Below are positions 1-5,115 of a stretch of DNA of 5,115 nt, in pieces. Numbering within the stretch: the stretch's first letter is position 1; each line of letters opens with the position of its first letter. This DNA is from an uncultured Opitutaceae bacterium. GTDB taxonomy: Bacteria; Verrucomicrobiota; Verrucomicrobiae; Opitutales; Opitutaceae. The notes beneath the pieces are model-generated. The model was not told the DNA's origin, made no database searches, and worked only from the letters and a program-made list of their open reading frames with translations. The stretch is taken from NCBI GenBank assembly GCA_946482625.1, contig CAMLSH010000304.1:1-5115 (forward strand). The letters run 5' to 3'. Both the position numbers and the translations under genes were made by a program.

Positions 1-2092
1 GCAGCAGCCGTACTTCATCCCCACCAAGCGCCCGGCCTTCCTCACCCGTTGGTGCCCCAACGCCGAGTGGGTTCTCCTGCTCGTCCTCGCGCTTGAGATC
101 GCCGTCTTCGCCATCGCAGGCGACAACTTCCTCTCCGTTGAAAACGGCTTCGAGATCACCCGCCTCGCCGCCGAGATCGGCCTCCTCGCGTTCGGTCTCA
201 CGCTCGTCATCAAGACCGGCGGCATCGATCTCTCCGTCGGCTCGATGATGGGACTCGGCGCCGTCGTCCTCGGCGCCTCCTGGTCCGGCCTCGGCCTTCC
301 GATCTGGATCGTCGCCGCGCTCACCGTCGCACTCGGCGCCGCCGGTGGCGCGCTAAACGGCCTGCTCATCACCCGCCTTCGCGTGCCGCCACTCATCGTC
401 ACGCTCGGCACCTTTTCGCTCTTCCGCGGTCTCGCCGAAGCTGCGACCGGCGGCTACGTGAGCTACACCGGTTTCCCGGCATCGTTCCTCGCACTCGGTC
501 AAAACTACCTTGGCGGTTTTCTCCCCGTTCAATTCGTCCTCTTCCTCGTCGTCTTCTTCGCGCTCTGGCTGCTGCTCCACCGCACCGTCTTCGGCCGCGA
601 ACTCACCGCCCTCGGTTTCAACGCCGCCGGCGCCCGCTTCGCCGGTGTTCGCGTAGGGTCGATCACACTACGCAGCTATGTAATCTGCGGCATCTGTGCC
701 GCCCTCGCCGGTATCGTGTACGTCGCCCGCGTCGGCCAGGCCAAGGCCGACGCCGGTACCGGCTACGAACTCCTTGCCATCGCCGCCGTCGTCCTCGGCG
801 GCACCGCCATCGCCGGTGGACGCGGTACACTTCACGGCACGCTCCTCGGTCTCCTCTGCCTAGTCGTCCTCCAAAACGGCCTGCGCCTCTCTGGCCAGCC
901 CAGCGAAGTTGCCGGTCTCTGCGCCGGCCTTATCCTGATCGTCGCCATCGCGCTCAACCAGCTCTGGAACCGCCAGCAGCGCGCCGCGCAGATCGCCAGC
1001 ACGCGTCCCCTTTCTCCGAATACATCCACCCTCTCCGACTTTGATATGAAAAACAGCCAGGTTGCCCTCATCATCGCCGCCATTCTCGGCGGCGCCGTCC
1101 TCATCGCCGCGAGTAATCTCTTCCTCGCCCGCTCGCTCACCGGTTCCTCCGCCCGCAGCGGCTCCGGCTCGCCCCAACCCACCGCTAAAAAACTCGTCGT
1201 CGCCATGACGCCGAAAGCCAAAGCCGATCCCTACTTCGTCTCGTGCAAACAAGGCGCCGACGAAGCCGCCGCCCAGCTCGGCGTGGATATCCTTTGGGAC
1301 GCGCCCACCGATCCCGATCCCGCGAAACAAAACGAAATCGTCGAAGCCTGGATCACCAAAGGCGTGGACGTCATCGCCGCCAGCTGCGCCAGCCCCGAAG
1401 CCATTTCCTCCGTCCTTCGCAAAGCCCAGCAACGCGGCATCAAGGTCATCACCTGGGACGCCGACGCCCGCTCCGATGCGCGCAGTTTCTTCGTCAACCA
1501 AGCCACCGCCCAAGGCATCGGTTCCACCCTCGCCGACGAAGGCGCCCGCCTCGCCGGTGGCGAAGGCGAATACGCGATCATCACCGCTTCGCTTACCGAC
1601 GCCAACCAGAACGAGTGGATCAAGTTCATCAAAGAACGCATGGCCGCCGCGCATCCGAAGATGAAACTCGCCGCCATCCACCCGTGCGACGGCCAGCGCG
1701 ACAAAGCCATGCTCGAGGCCAAAAACATCACGCGCGCCTACCCCAACGTGAAAGCCATCCTCGCCATCTGCTCGCCCGCCGTCCCCGGCGCCGCCGAAGC
1801 CCTCAAGCAGGAAAACCGCACCAACGTGAAACTCACCGGCCTTTCCACACCGAATCTGAATCGCGACTACGTGAAAGACGGCTGGGTCGATAGTATTGTC
1901 CTTTGGAATACGATGGACCTCGGCTACCTCACCGTCACCGCTGCCAAGGCGCTGCACGACGGTACACTCGCTCCCGGCGCGACCAGCATCGACGCCGGCA
2001 AACTCGGCTCCGTAGCCATCGACGGCGACAGCATCCTCCTCGGCAAACCCTTCGTCTTCACCAAGGAGAACATCGATCAGTTCAAATTCTAA
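1..2092 (+). CDS. Sugar ABC transporter permease fused to its periplasmic sugar-binding protein (CUT2 family, RhaS/LsrB-like), 5' partial
   Basis: The frame is open from codon 2-4 with no start codon before ATG 245, so the true start lies upstream; 696 residues are visible. Residues ~23-325 are a BPD_transp_2 (RbsC/RhaP/LsrC-type) permease: hydrophobic helices, the signature GIDLSVGS at 74-81, VPPLIVTLGT at ~129-137, a cytoplasmic loop FGRELTALGFNAAGA at ~197-211 and a Gly-rich GGTAIAGGRGTLHG at 266-279. A basic segment (NRQQR, ~323) leads to Met349, a further membrane helix (~354-376), a Ser/Gly/Pro linker (~381-397) and a complete Peripla_BP_4 domain (397-696). That domain has TWDADARSD (484-492), NQNEW (535-539), LWNTMDLGY (634-642) and the ending ENIDQFKF. 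From memory, the NQN-W and LWN-DLGY motifs resemble rhizobial RhaS (rhamnose) more than LsrB (AI-2). Topology is coherent: permease C-terminus inside, extra helix crossing outward, binding domain outside. No ATPase is visible; one is expected upstream. Family assignment is firm, the substrate is not. Confidence 0.9.
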   Translation, partial: QQPYFIPTKRPAFLTRWCPNAEWVLLLVLALEIAVFAIAGDNFLSVENGFEITRLAAEIGLLAFGLTLVIKTGGIDLSVGSMMGLGAVVLGASWSGLGLPIWIVAALTVALGAAGGALNGLLITRLRVPPLIVTLGTFSLFRGLAEAATGGYVSYTGFPASFLALGQNYLGGFLPVQFVLFLVVFFALWLLLHRTVFGRELTALGFNAAGARFAGVRVGSITLRSYVICGICAALAGIVYVARVGQAKADAGTGYELLAIAAVVLGGTAIAGGRGTLHGTLLGLLCLVVLQNGLRLSGQPSEVAGLCAGLILIVAIALNQLWNRQQRAAQIASTRPLSPNTSTLSDFDMKNSQVALIIAAILGGAVLIAASNLFLARSLTGSSARSGSGSPQPTAKKLVVAMTPKAKADPYFVSCKQGADEAAAQLGVDILWDAPTDPDPAKQNEIVEAWITKGVDVIAASCASPEAISSVLRKAQQRGIKVITWDADARSDARSFFVNQATAQGIGSTLADEGARLAGGEGEYAIITASLTDANQNEWIKFIKERMAAAHPKMKLAAIHPCDGQRDKAMLEAKNITRAYPNVKAILAICSPAVPGAAEALKQENRTNVKLTGLSTPNLNRDYVKDGWVDSIVLWNTMDLGYLTVTAAKALHDGTLAPGATSIDAGKLGSVAIDGDSILLGKPFVFTKENIDQFKF

Positions 2093-2336
2093 GGTGGAGC
2101 GCGCACATACTCGAAGCGTGCTGGGCCATGTCGCGGACAAATAACTCCCGCAGCCACTGCGGCATCGCACCACGCGCGGGGACCGCGCGTCCCAACTCGA
2201 CCCTGGCGGTTCGAGCTCCGGGGTGGAGCGGGCGCTCCGCGCACGCTGGATTGAAAACGGGCGGAGTGTGACGTGAGGAAGACGAACCAAGCGGACGGCA
2301 CCGCTCGATGCGCTCGGAGCAAGTGCGCGTTCCACC
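2093..2336. repeat. Structured intergenic repeat with 14-nt inverted ends and serial hairpins
   Basis: The element begins directly after the transporter stop codon. The left end GGTGGAGCGCGCAC (2093-2106) pairs with GTGCGCGTTCCACC (2323-2336), with only one G-T wobble in 14. Inside are stems at 2148-2153/2157-2162 (CCGCAG/CTGCGG), 2172-2179/2183-2190 (ACGCGCGG/CCGCGCGT, 8 bp perfect), 2196-2200/2211-2215 (CTCGA/TCGAG) and 2225-2229/2234-2238 (GGAGC/GCTCC). The end motif recurs inside at 2222 in direct orientation (GGTGGAGCGGGC). No convincing gene lies here. It could be a REP/MITE-like dispersed repeat or a structured 3' UTR. The hairpins may also end or stabilise the transporter transcript, but none is followed by a T-run on the + strand. 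Confidence 0.6.
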
Positions 2337-2344
2337 CAGTCCAC

Positions 2345-2374
2345 AAAAAACCGCGCTCCCTCGGGAACGCGGTT
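2345..2374 (-). terminator. Rho-independent terminator of the small Cys-rich gene
   Basis: AACCGCG (2349-2355) pairs with CGCGGTT (2368-2374). After one C/A mismatch, three further pairs follow (2357-2359 with 2364-2366) around a CTCG loop. Read on the minus strand, the hairpin runs straight into six T residues (complement of 2345-2350). It lies 46 nt past the stop codon of the minus-strand gene at 2421-2579. The + strand side has no T-run, so it is directional. Confidence 0.85.
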
Positions 2375-2420
2375 CATAAATCGGCTAACCGCTAAATACG
2401 GTGCGAAGACCGAAACCCAC

Positions 2421-2579
2421 TCAGGGCTTCTTCTCTTCTTTTTTGTCGGCCGGGCACTTGTCTTTGCAGCAGTCGGAGCAGGACTTGCCTTCTTCCTTCT
2501 TGCCATCGCCCGCCTGAGCGGCGCCGGCGAAGAGCATGGAGGCAAAGCCAAGGGTGAGGAGGAGACGGAGGAATTTCAT
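2421..2579 (-). CDS. Small exported Cys/Lys-rich protein with a CxxCCxxxC motif, function unknown
   Basis: This 52-residue reading frame starts at ATG 2579 and stops at TGA 2421. The N-terminus is a textbook signal peptide: basic n-region MKFLR, hydrophobic core LLLTLGFASMLFAG and an AQA cleavage site after residue 23. The predicted mature peptide is 29 residues, very rich in Lys and Glu, with cysteines at 34, 37, 38 and 42 (CSDCCKDKC). No named family is recognised. The cysteine spacing suggests metal binding or disulfides outside the cytoplasm, which is inference only. Support for a real gene is the signal peptide, compositional switch and a properly placed downstream terminator (2345-2374). 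No clear Shine-Dalgarno precedes the start. An imperfect hairpin (2612-2618/2623-2629) lies about 33 nt upstream of the ATG. It follows the tRNA gene in the same direction and could share its transcript. Confidence 0.8.
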   Translation of the reverse strand: MKFLRLLLTLGFASMLFAGAAQAGDGKKEEGKSCSDCCKDKCPADKKEEKKP

Positions 2580-2704
2580 AGGATTGTTGATGAGTTGGGG
2601 TTGTTGCTAAGACCAGCCATCAGGCCGGTTCGGCAGTTACTACGCGCGACGCCGCGCTATCCCTCAAACTTTTTCATGCCCGTCCTCGGTCGTCCCGATT
2701 TCGT

Positions 2705-2789
2705 TGGTGCCCAGAGTCGGGGTCGAACCGACACTCCTTTCGGAACAAGATTTTGAGTCTAGCGCGTCTGCCAATTTCGCCATCTGGGC
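2705..2789 (-). tRNA. tRNA-Leu, anticodon CAA
   Basis: On the minus strand a full 85-nt class II tRNA folds. The acceptor stem is GCCCAGA/TCTGGGC (7 bp perfect), with discriminator A and an encoded CCA end (2705-2707). The D arm contains GCG...TTGGCAGA...CGC. The anticodon loop is CTCAAAA, giving CAA, which reads UUG leucine codons. The long variable arm is TTCC-GAAA-GGA and the T arm is GTCGG-TTCGACC-CCGAC. The length and long variable arm fit leucine. One oddity: the anticodon stem CTAGA/TCTTG has a T-T mismatch at position 28-42. Confidence 0.97.
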
Positions 2790-2807
2790 GCACCGAACGA
2801 GGCCCCG

Positions 2808-2835
2808 ACCGTAGAAACGAGCGCCGTCGTGTAAA
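2808..2835 (-). promoter_or_regulatory. Candidate sigma70-type promoter for tRNA-Leu
   Basis: Read on the minus strand, TTTACA (2835-2830, five of six to TTGACA) is followed after 16 nt by TACGGT (2813-2808, a weak -10 that keeps T1, A2 and T6). Transcription would start near 2801, about 12 nt before the tRNA 5' end. The spacing is right but the -10 box is poor. Confidence 0.35.
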
Positions 2836-3041
2836 TGGAAATTTCGGCTTCATCGTTCGCGATCCTCTGAAATCCAGCCACCGCCACGGCTTCCAACGCT
2901 TCATGAGCCGTCAAAACACACGGCAAACGCTCGTTTTTCTAGGTCCATCTCACGCGCCGAAATTCCTCTCAAAAAACTTTCCGCCTTTTTGAACGCTCCG
3001 GCCAACGCTGCGTCTTACTCCCCGTTAGTTACCCGTTCTTT
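2836..3041. other. Intergenic stretch, no gene seen
   Basis: This is the main part of the ~360-base gap between the tRNA gene and rsmE. It is less GC-rich than the rest of the window. Short open frames here on both strands run across the tRNA gene and look like no known protein, so none is called. A weak AT-type inverted repeat is present (TCAAAAA 2969-2975 with TTTTTGA 2986-2992). Nothing else can be supported. Confidence 0.6.
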
Positions 3042-3069
3042 TTGGTAGTCATAGTTTGTAGTTTCTAAA
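3042..3069 (+). promoter_or_regulatory. Possible promoter for rsmE
   Basis: TTGGTA (3042-3047) and TCTAAA (3064-3069), separated by 16 nt, form a weak sigma70-like pair in an AT-rich patch. A start near 3076 would place the strong hairpin at 3077-3110 at the very 5' end of the rsmE mRNA. Both boxes are degenerate, so this is only a candidate. Confidence 0.25.
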
Positions 3070-3076
3070 AGTCGGC

Positions 3077-3110
3077 AAGGGCGCTGGTCTTTCATAGGGC
3101 CAGCGCCCTT
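3077..3110 (+). promoter_or_regulatory. Strong hairpin in the rsmE leader (attenuator-like, terminator or 5' mRNA structure)
   Basis: AAGGGCGCTGG (3077-3087) pairs perfectly with CCAGCGCCCTT (3100-3110), 11 bp, and can extend by wobble pairs into the 12-nt loop. It is followed by ACTGTTTTC on the + strand and GCCGACTTTT on the minus strand, so both sides show only an imperfect T-tract. It ends 38 nt before the rsmE start. No gene immediately upstream on either strand obviously needs a terminator here, so it could be an attenuator, a 5' stabilising stem or the terminator of an unrecognised small RNA. Confidence 0.55.
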
Positions 3111-3148
3111 ACTGTTTTCAGGCCTCAGCACTTCGCCAAACCGTTCTC

Positions 3149-3937
3149 ATGCCCGACTTTCGCGTTCACTGCCTCCCGACCGAAACTGCTCCGACGACTC
3201 TCCTACTGACGGCCGACGAATCCCACCATCTGGTCGTCGTCAATCGCGCCCGCCGTGGCGATCCTGTCGTCGCGTTCGACGGACGCGGCACCGAATGGGA
3301 CTGCGAACTCGCCGCCGACTCCAAAAGCGCCGCCGTTCTCACCGTCCGCGACACCCGCCGCGCCCCGCCTTTGCCACACGCGATCACCCTCGCCCAAGCC
3401 CTTCCCAAAGGTCCCGGCATGGACGGCATCATCCGCAAAGCCACCGAGATAGGCGCCGCCCGCATCGTCCCCATCGTCAGCGAACGCACCCAAGTCCACC
3501 TCGACGGCGAGCGTCAGGACAAAAAAATCGAGAAATGGCGCACCGCCGCCCTCGAAGCCGCCAAACAATGCGGCAACCCCTGGCTCCCTGAGATCGCCCC
3601 GCTTCAATCACTTGCGTCCTTTCTCGCCTCGCCTGCCGTCGCCATTTCCGACTCTACCGCTCCGGTCCCTGCCGGCGCTTTCGACCTCAAGCTCATCGCC
3701 AGTCTCCATCCCGGCGCGAAACCGCTCAAAACGCTCTTCGCTGAAACCACCAGCGCGCTGGGCCATGCGCCGCGCCGGGTGCTCTGGTTGATCGGGCCTG
3801 AAGGCGATTTCACGCCCGCCGAAGTCGAGACCGCGCTCCGCTCAGGTTTTCTTCCCGCGACGCTCGGCACGCTCGTCCTGCGCTGCGAAACCGCGGCCAC
3901 CTACGCCCTCAGCGTCACCGCACACGAGCTGAGCTAA
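3149..3937 (+). CDS. rsmE: 16S rRNA (uracil1498-N3)-methyltransferase RsmE
   Basis: RsmE transfers a methyl group from SAM to N3 of U1498 in the decoding region of 16S rRNA, acting in the cytoplasm on the small subunit. The 262-residue product shows the family layout. The N-terminal PUA-like domain has ESHHLVVVNRARRGD (24-38) and FDGRG (43-47). The SPOUT methyltransferase domain has ALPKG (84-88), MDGIIRKATEIGAARIVPI (91-109), SERTQV (111-116), KWRTAALEAAKQCG (129-142), the SAM-loop LIGPEGDFT (214-222) and the knot segment LGTLVLRCETAA (239-250). It is somewhat longer than the ~243-residue E. coli enzyme, mostly in a linker at about 165-205. The ATG at 3149 is chosen because the conserved N-terminal domain begins soon after it; no Shine-Dalgarno is evident. 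The gene converges on lpxA. Confidence 0.95.
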   Translation: MPDFRVHCLPTETAPTTLLLTADESHHLVVVNRARRGDPVVAFDGRGTEWDCELAADSKSAAVLTVRDTRRAPPLPHAITLAQALPKGPGMDGIIRKATEIGAARIVPIVSERTQVHLDGERQDKKIEKWRTAALEAAKQCGNPWLPEIAPLQSLASFLASPAVAISDSTAPVPAGAFDLKLIASLHPGAKPLKTLFAETTSALGHAPRRVLWLIGPEGDFTPAEVETALRSGFLPATLGTLVLRCETAATYALSVTAHELS

Positions 3938-3944
3938 AATTGAA

Positions 3945-4045
3945 CTGAACGCCGTTCCGCGTAGAAGCGGCAGGACGGAACTCTGGTCCATGCCGTCTCG
4001 TTCCGCGACGTTCAAACGCGTGCCGGTACGGCCCGCTCCACCTCG
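3945..4045 (-). repeat. Diverged inverted relative of the 2093-2336 repeat
   Basis: The reverse complement of about 4016-4045 matches 2217-2246 at 23 of 30 positions, including an unbroken 12-nt GGTGGAGCGGGC (minus strand 4040-4029). Beyond it, with small gaps, similarity appears to continue (TTGAA, GCGGA, GACG, then CCGCT and GCGTTC). The element fills the gap between the convergent rsmE and lpxA genes. A 10-nt direct repeat, CGGCCCGCTC, lies at 4029-4038 and 4104-4113. No T-rich terminator is visible in this gap. The outer boundaries are approximate. Confidence 0.45.
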
Positions 4046-4111
4046 GACTGTGGGCTGGACCTGATCCACGTCGCTTCCATCCCGACTCCGACCAGTTCCG
4101 CTTCGGCCCGC

Positions 4112-4900
4112 TCAGACCGAGCCCGGCGCCAGGCCTCGTTCGCTTTTCGCCGCAAAAATCAGCACGCGCTGGACTTCGTCGCTGGCCACCTGCGGATGCT
4201 GCTGAAGTTTTTCCAGCGCCTGCGTCCGGTTCAGACCATCGCGAAAAAGGACACGGTAAACCTGCTTCACGCGATCGAGCTGCTCGGGCGTGAATCCTTT
4301 GCGCTCAAGGCCGACTTTGTTGAGCGAACGGATCACGGCGGGTTGTCCGTCCGCGATGAAAAACGGTGCCACGTCCTGCACGACTTTCGCGTACGCGCTG
4401 ACCATCGCGTACGCGCCGATGCGGCAAAACTGGTGAATGCCCGCCATGCCACCGATCGTCACATGATCTTCGATGGTTACATGCCCGGCCACGGAGATCG
4501 CGTTGCTCATCACGATATGACTGCCTAGCACGCAATCGTGCGCGATGTGGCTGTACGCGAGGATCGTGTTGTCGTCGCCGATCACGGTGAAGTCGCCGTC
4601 GTTGGTCGCGGCGTGAACGCTTACGTATTCACGGAAAACATTCCGGTCGCCGATGCGCACGCCGGGAGTTCCTCCCTTGAATTTCAAATCCTGCGTCTTC
4701 GCGCCGATGCTCGCGTACGGAAACACCTCGCAGGCTTTCCCGAGCGTCGTGTTGCCCTCGACACTGGCATGATGATGGATGCGCGTTCCGTCGCCCAGTC
4801 GCACCGCGCCGCCGATGTAAACGAATGGGCCGACTTCGACATCGGCTCCGAGCTGCGCGCCCGGTTCGACGATCGCGGTGGGATGAATTTGGGAAGCCAT
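4112..4900 (-). CDS. lpxA: UDP-N-acetylglucosamine acyltransferase LpxA
   Basis: LpxA catalyses the first step of lipid A synthesis, moving an (R)-3-hydroxyacyl chain from ACP to the 3-OH of UDP-GlcNAc in the cytoplasm. The protein has 262 residues, the same as E. coli LpxA. Residues 1-~185 are hexapeptide left-handed beta-helix repeats (IHPTAIVEPGAQLGADVEVG and onward). The catalytic histidine is H121 in SHIAHDC (E. coli H125); H140 (AGH) and H156 (GGMAGIHQF) match E. coli H144 and H160. The C-terminal helical part starts near NKVGLERKGFTPEQ (194-207) and ends with SERGL. The position equivalent to the E. coli acyl-length ruler G173 is A169. The ATG lies 9 nt after the upstream FabZ stop, so the two are surely cotranscribed. 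No Shine-Dalgarno is seen in that gap. Confidence 0.96.
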   Translation of the reverse strand: MASQIHPTAIVEPGAQLGADVEVGPFVYIGGAVRLGDGTRIHHHASVEGNTTLGKACEVFPYASIGAKTQDLKFKGGTPGVRIGDRNVFREYVSVHAATNDGDFTVIGDDNTILAYSHIAHDCVLGSHIVMSNAISVAGHVTIEDHVTIGGMAGIHQFCRIGAYAMVSAYAKVVQDVAPFFIADGQPAVIRSLNKVGLERKGFTPEQLDRVKQVYRVLFRDGLNRTQALEKLQQHPQVASDEVQRVLIFAAKSERGLAPGSV

Positions 4901-4909
4901 GAAAACGGG

Positions 4910-5115
4910 TCAGTCGAGCTCGCTCGTATCGAGGATCGCGAACATCAATTCGCCGGAAGAAACCACCGTGCCCTCGACGGTGCAAGTGACCTCCGCGGTG
5001 GCGAGTTTGGCGCCGCGCGTCTTGGTGAGTTTCGCGTTGATGATGAGCTGGTCGCCCGGTCGCACGGGCTTGCGGAACTTCACCTTGTCCGCGCTCATGA
5101 AGAGCGAGGTCTTCC
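4910..5115 (-). CDS. fabZ: C-terminal part of FabZ, 3-hydroxyacyl-ACP dehydratase (possibly an LpxC-FabZ fusion), 5' partial
   Basis: Only the last 67 residues are in the window, stopping at TGA 4910. They fit the second half of the FabZ hot-dog fold: SLFMSADKVKFRKPVRPGDQL, then a strand-rich tail ending in ELMFAILDTSELD. The catalytic His and Glu lie upstream and cannot be checked. FabZ dehydrates (R)-3-hydroxyacyl-ACP, the same intermediate LpxA uses, and the two genes are 9 nt apart. In several phyla FabZ at this position is fused to LpxC. Whether that holds here depends on the sequence beyond base 5115. The Met at 5098 is an internal, conserved-core residue rather than the start, because the frame stays open and matches the family upstream of it. 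Confidence 0.88.
   Translation of the reverse strand, partial: KTSLFMSADKVKFRKPVRPGDQLIINAKLTKTRGAKLATAEVTCTVEGTVVSSGELMFAILDTSELD

Noticed and set aside
1243..1893. A 216-codon + strand frame rich in Arg, His and Pro
   Set aside because: It is the out-of-frame reading of the binding-protein domain; Arg/His/Pro-rich composition is a GC artefact.
2089..2346. An 85-codon minus-strand frame across the repeat, and a short frame beginning MPQWLRELF inside it
   Set aside because: They cover inverted-repeat ends and hairpins, resemble no known protein, and have no start-site signal. Protein coding is not supported, although such frames are often annotated as hypothetical.
860..2551. A 563-codon open frame on the minus strand opposite the transporter
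   Set aside because: It is antisense to a well-supported permease/binding-protein frame, runs through the repeat, the terminator and the small Cys-rich gene, and has low-complexity Gly/Asp/Val-rich composition typical of a GC-rich shadow frame.
2640..2665. GC-rich inverted repeat GCGCG/CGCGC as a possible tRNA terminator
   Set aside because: The stem is only 5 bp and no T-run follows it on the minus strand.
2674..2992. Overlapping 76- and 79-codon frames around the tRNA
   Set aside because: Both translate through the tRNA-Leu gene and show no protein-like pattern.
3842..4069. A 75-codon minus-strand frame between rsmE and lpxA
   Set aside because: It overlaps the 3' end of rsmE and the repeat, with no domain or start signal.
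4196..4528. A 110-codon + strand frame inside lpxA
   Set aside because: It is antisense to a highly conserved lpxA frame and shows no independent evidence.
1..5115. CRISPR arrays, toxin-antitoxin pairs, phage or transposase genes, riboswitches
   Set aside because: Both strands were read for direct repeats, small gene pairs and known motifs; apart from the dispersed repeat described, nothing supports any of these.

Overview
The window is GC-rich and almost all coding. It looks like the chromosome of a Gram-negative bacterium. The best guess is Verrucomicrobiota, Opitutaceae-like, from the high GC, the lipid A genes, the lack of clear Shine-Dalgarno sequences before the starts, and the style of the structured intergenic repeat. 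That placement is inference; nothing here is a definitive marker.

Layout. (1) From before base 1 to 2092 on +, one uninterrupted reading frame joins a CUT2-type sugar ABC permease to an extra membrane helix and a RhaS/LsrB-type sugar-binding domain: a permease and its own binding protein in one chain. (2) 2093-2336 is a structured repeat with near-perfect 14-nt inverted ends and four internal hairpins. (3) A minus-strand unit follows: a 52-residue exported Cys-rich protein (2421-2579) with its own rho-independent terminator (2345-2374), and behind it a tRNA-Leu(CAA) gene (2705-2789) with a plausible promoter. (4) 2836-3148 is an AT-richer intergenic stretch that ends in a strong orphan hairpin (3077-3110) just before rsmE. 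(5) rsmE (3149-3937, +) encodes the 16S rRNA m3U1498 methyltransferase. (6) The convergent gap 3938-4111 carries a diverged, inverted relative of the 2.1-2.3 kb repeat. (7) lpxA (4112-4900, -) lies 9 nt downstream of the end of a fabZ or lpxC-fabZ reading frame (4910 to beyond the window, -), forming a lipid A/fatty acid operon.

How the genes work together. FabZ and LpxA compete for the same (R)-3-hydroxyacyl-ACP pool, one feeding fatty acid elongation and the other lipid A, so their tight linkage is metabolically sensible. The transporter fusion would need an ATPase encoded outside the window, probably just upstream. The most unusual items are the permease-binding protein fusion, its four cysteines on predicted pocket loops, the small exported CxxCCxxxC protein and the repeat family. 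No CRISPR array, prophage, transposase or defence system is visible.
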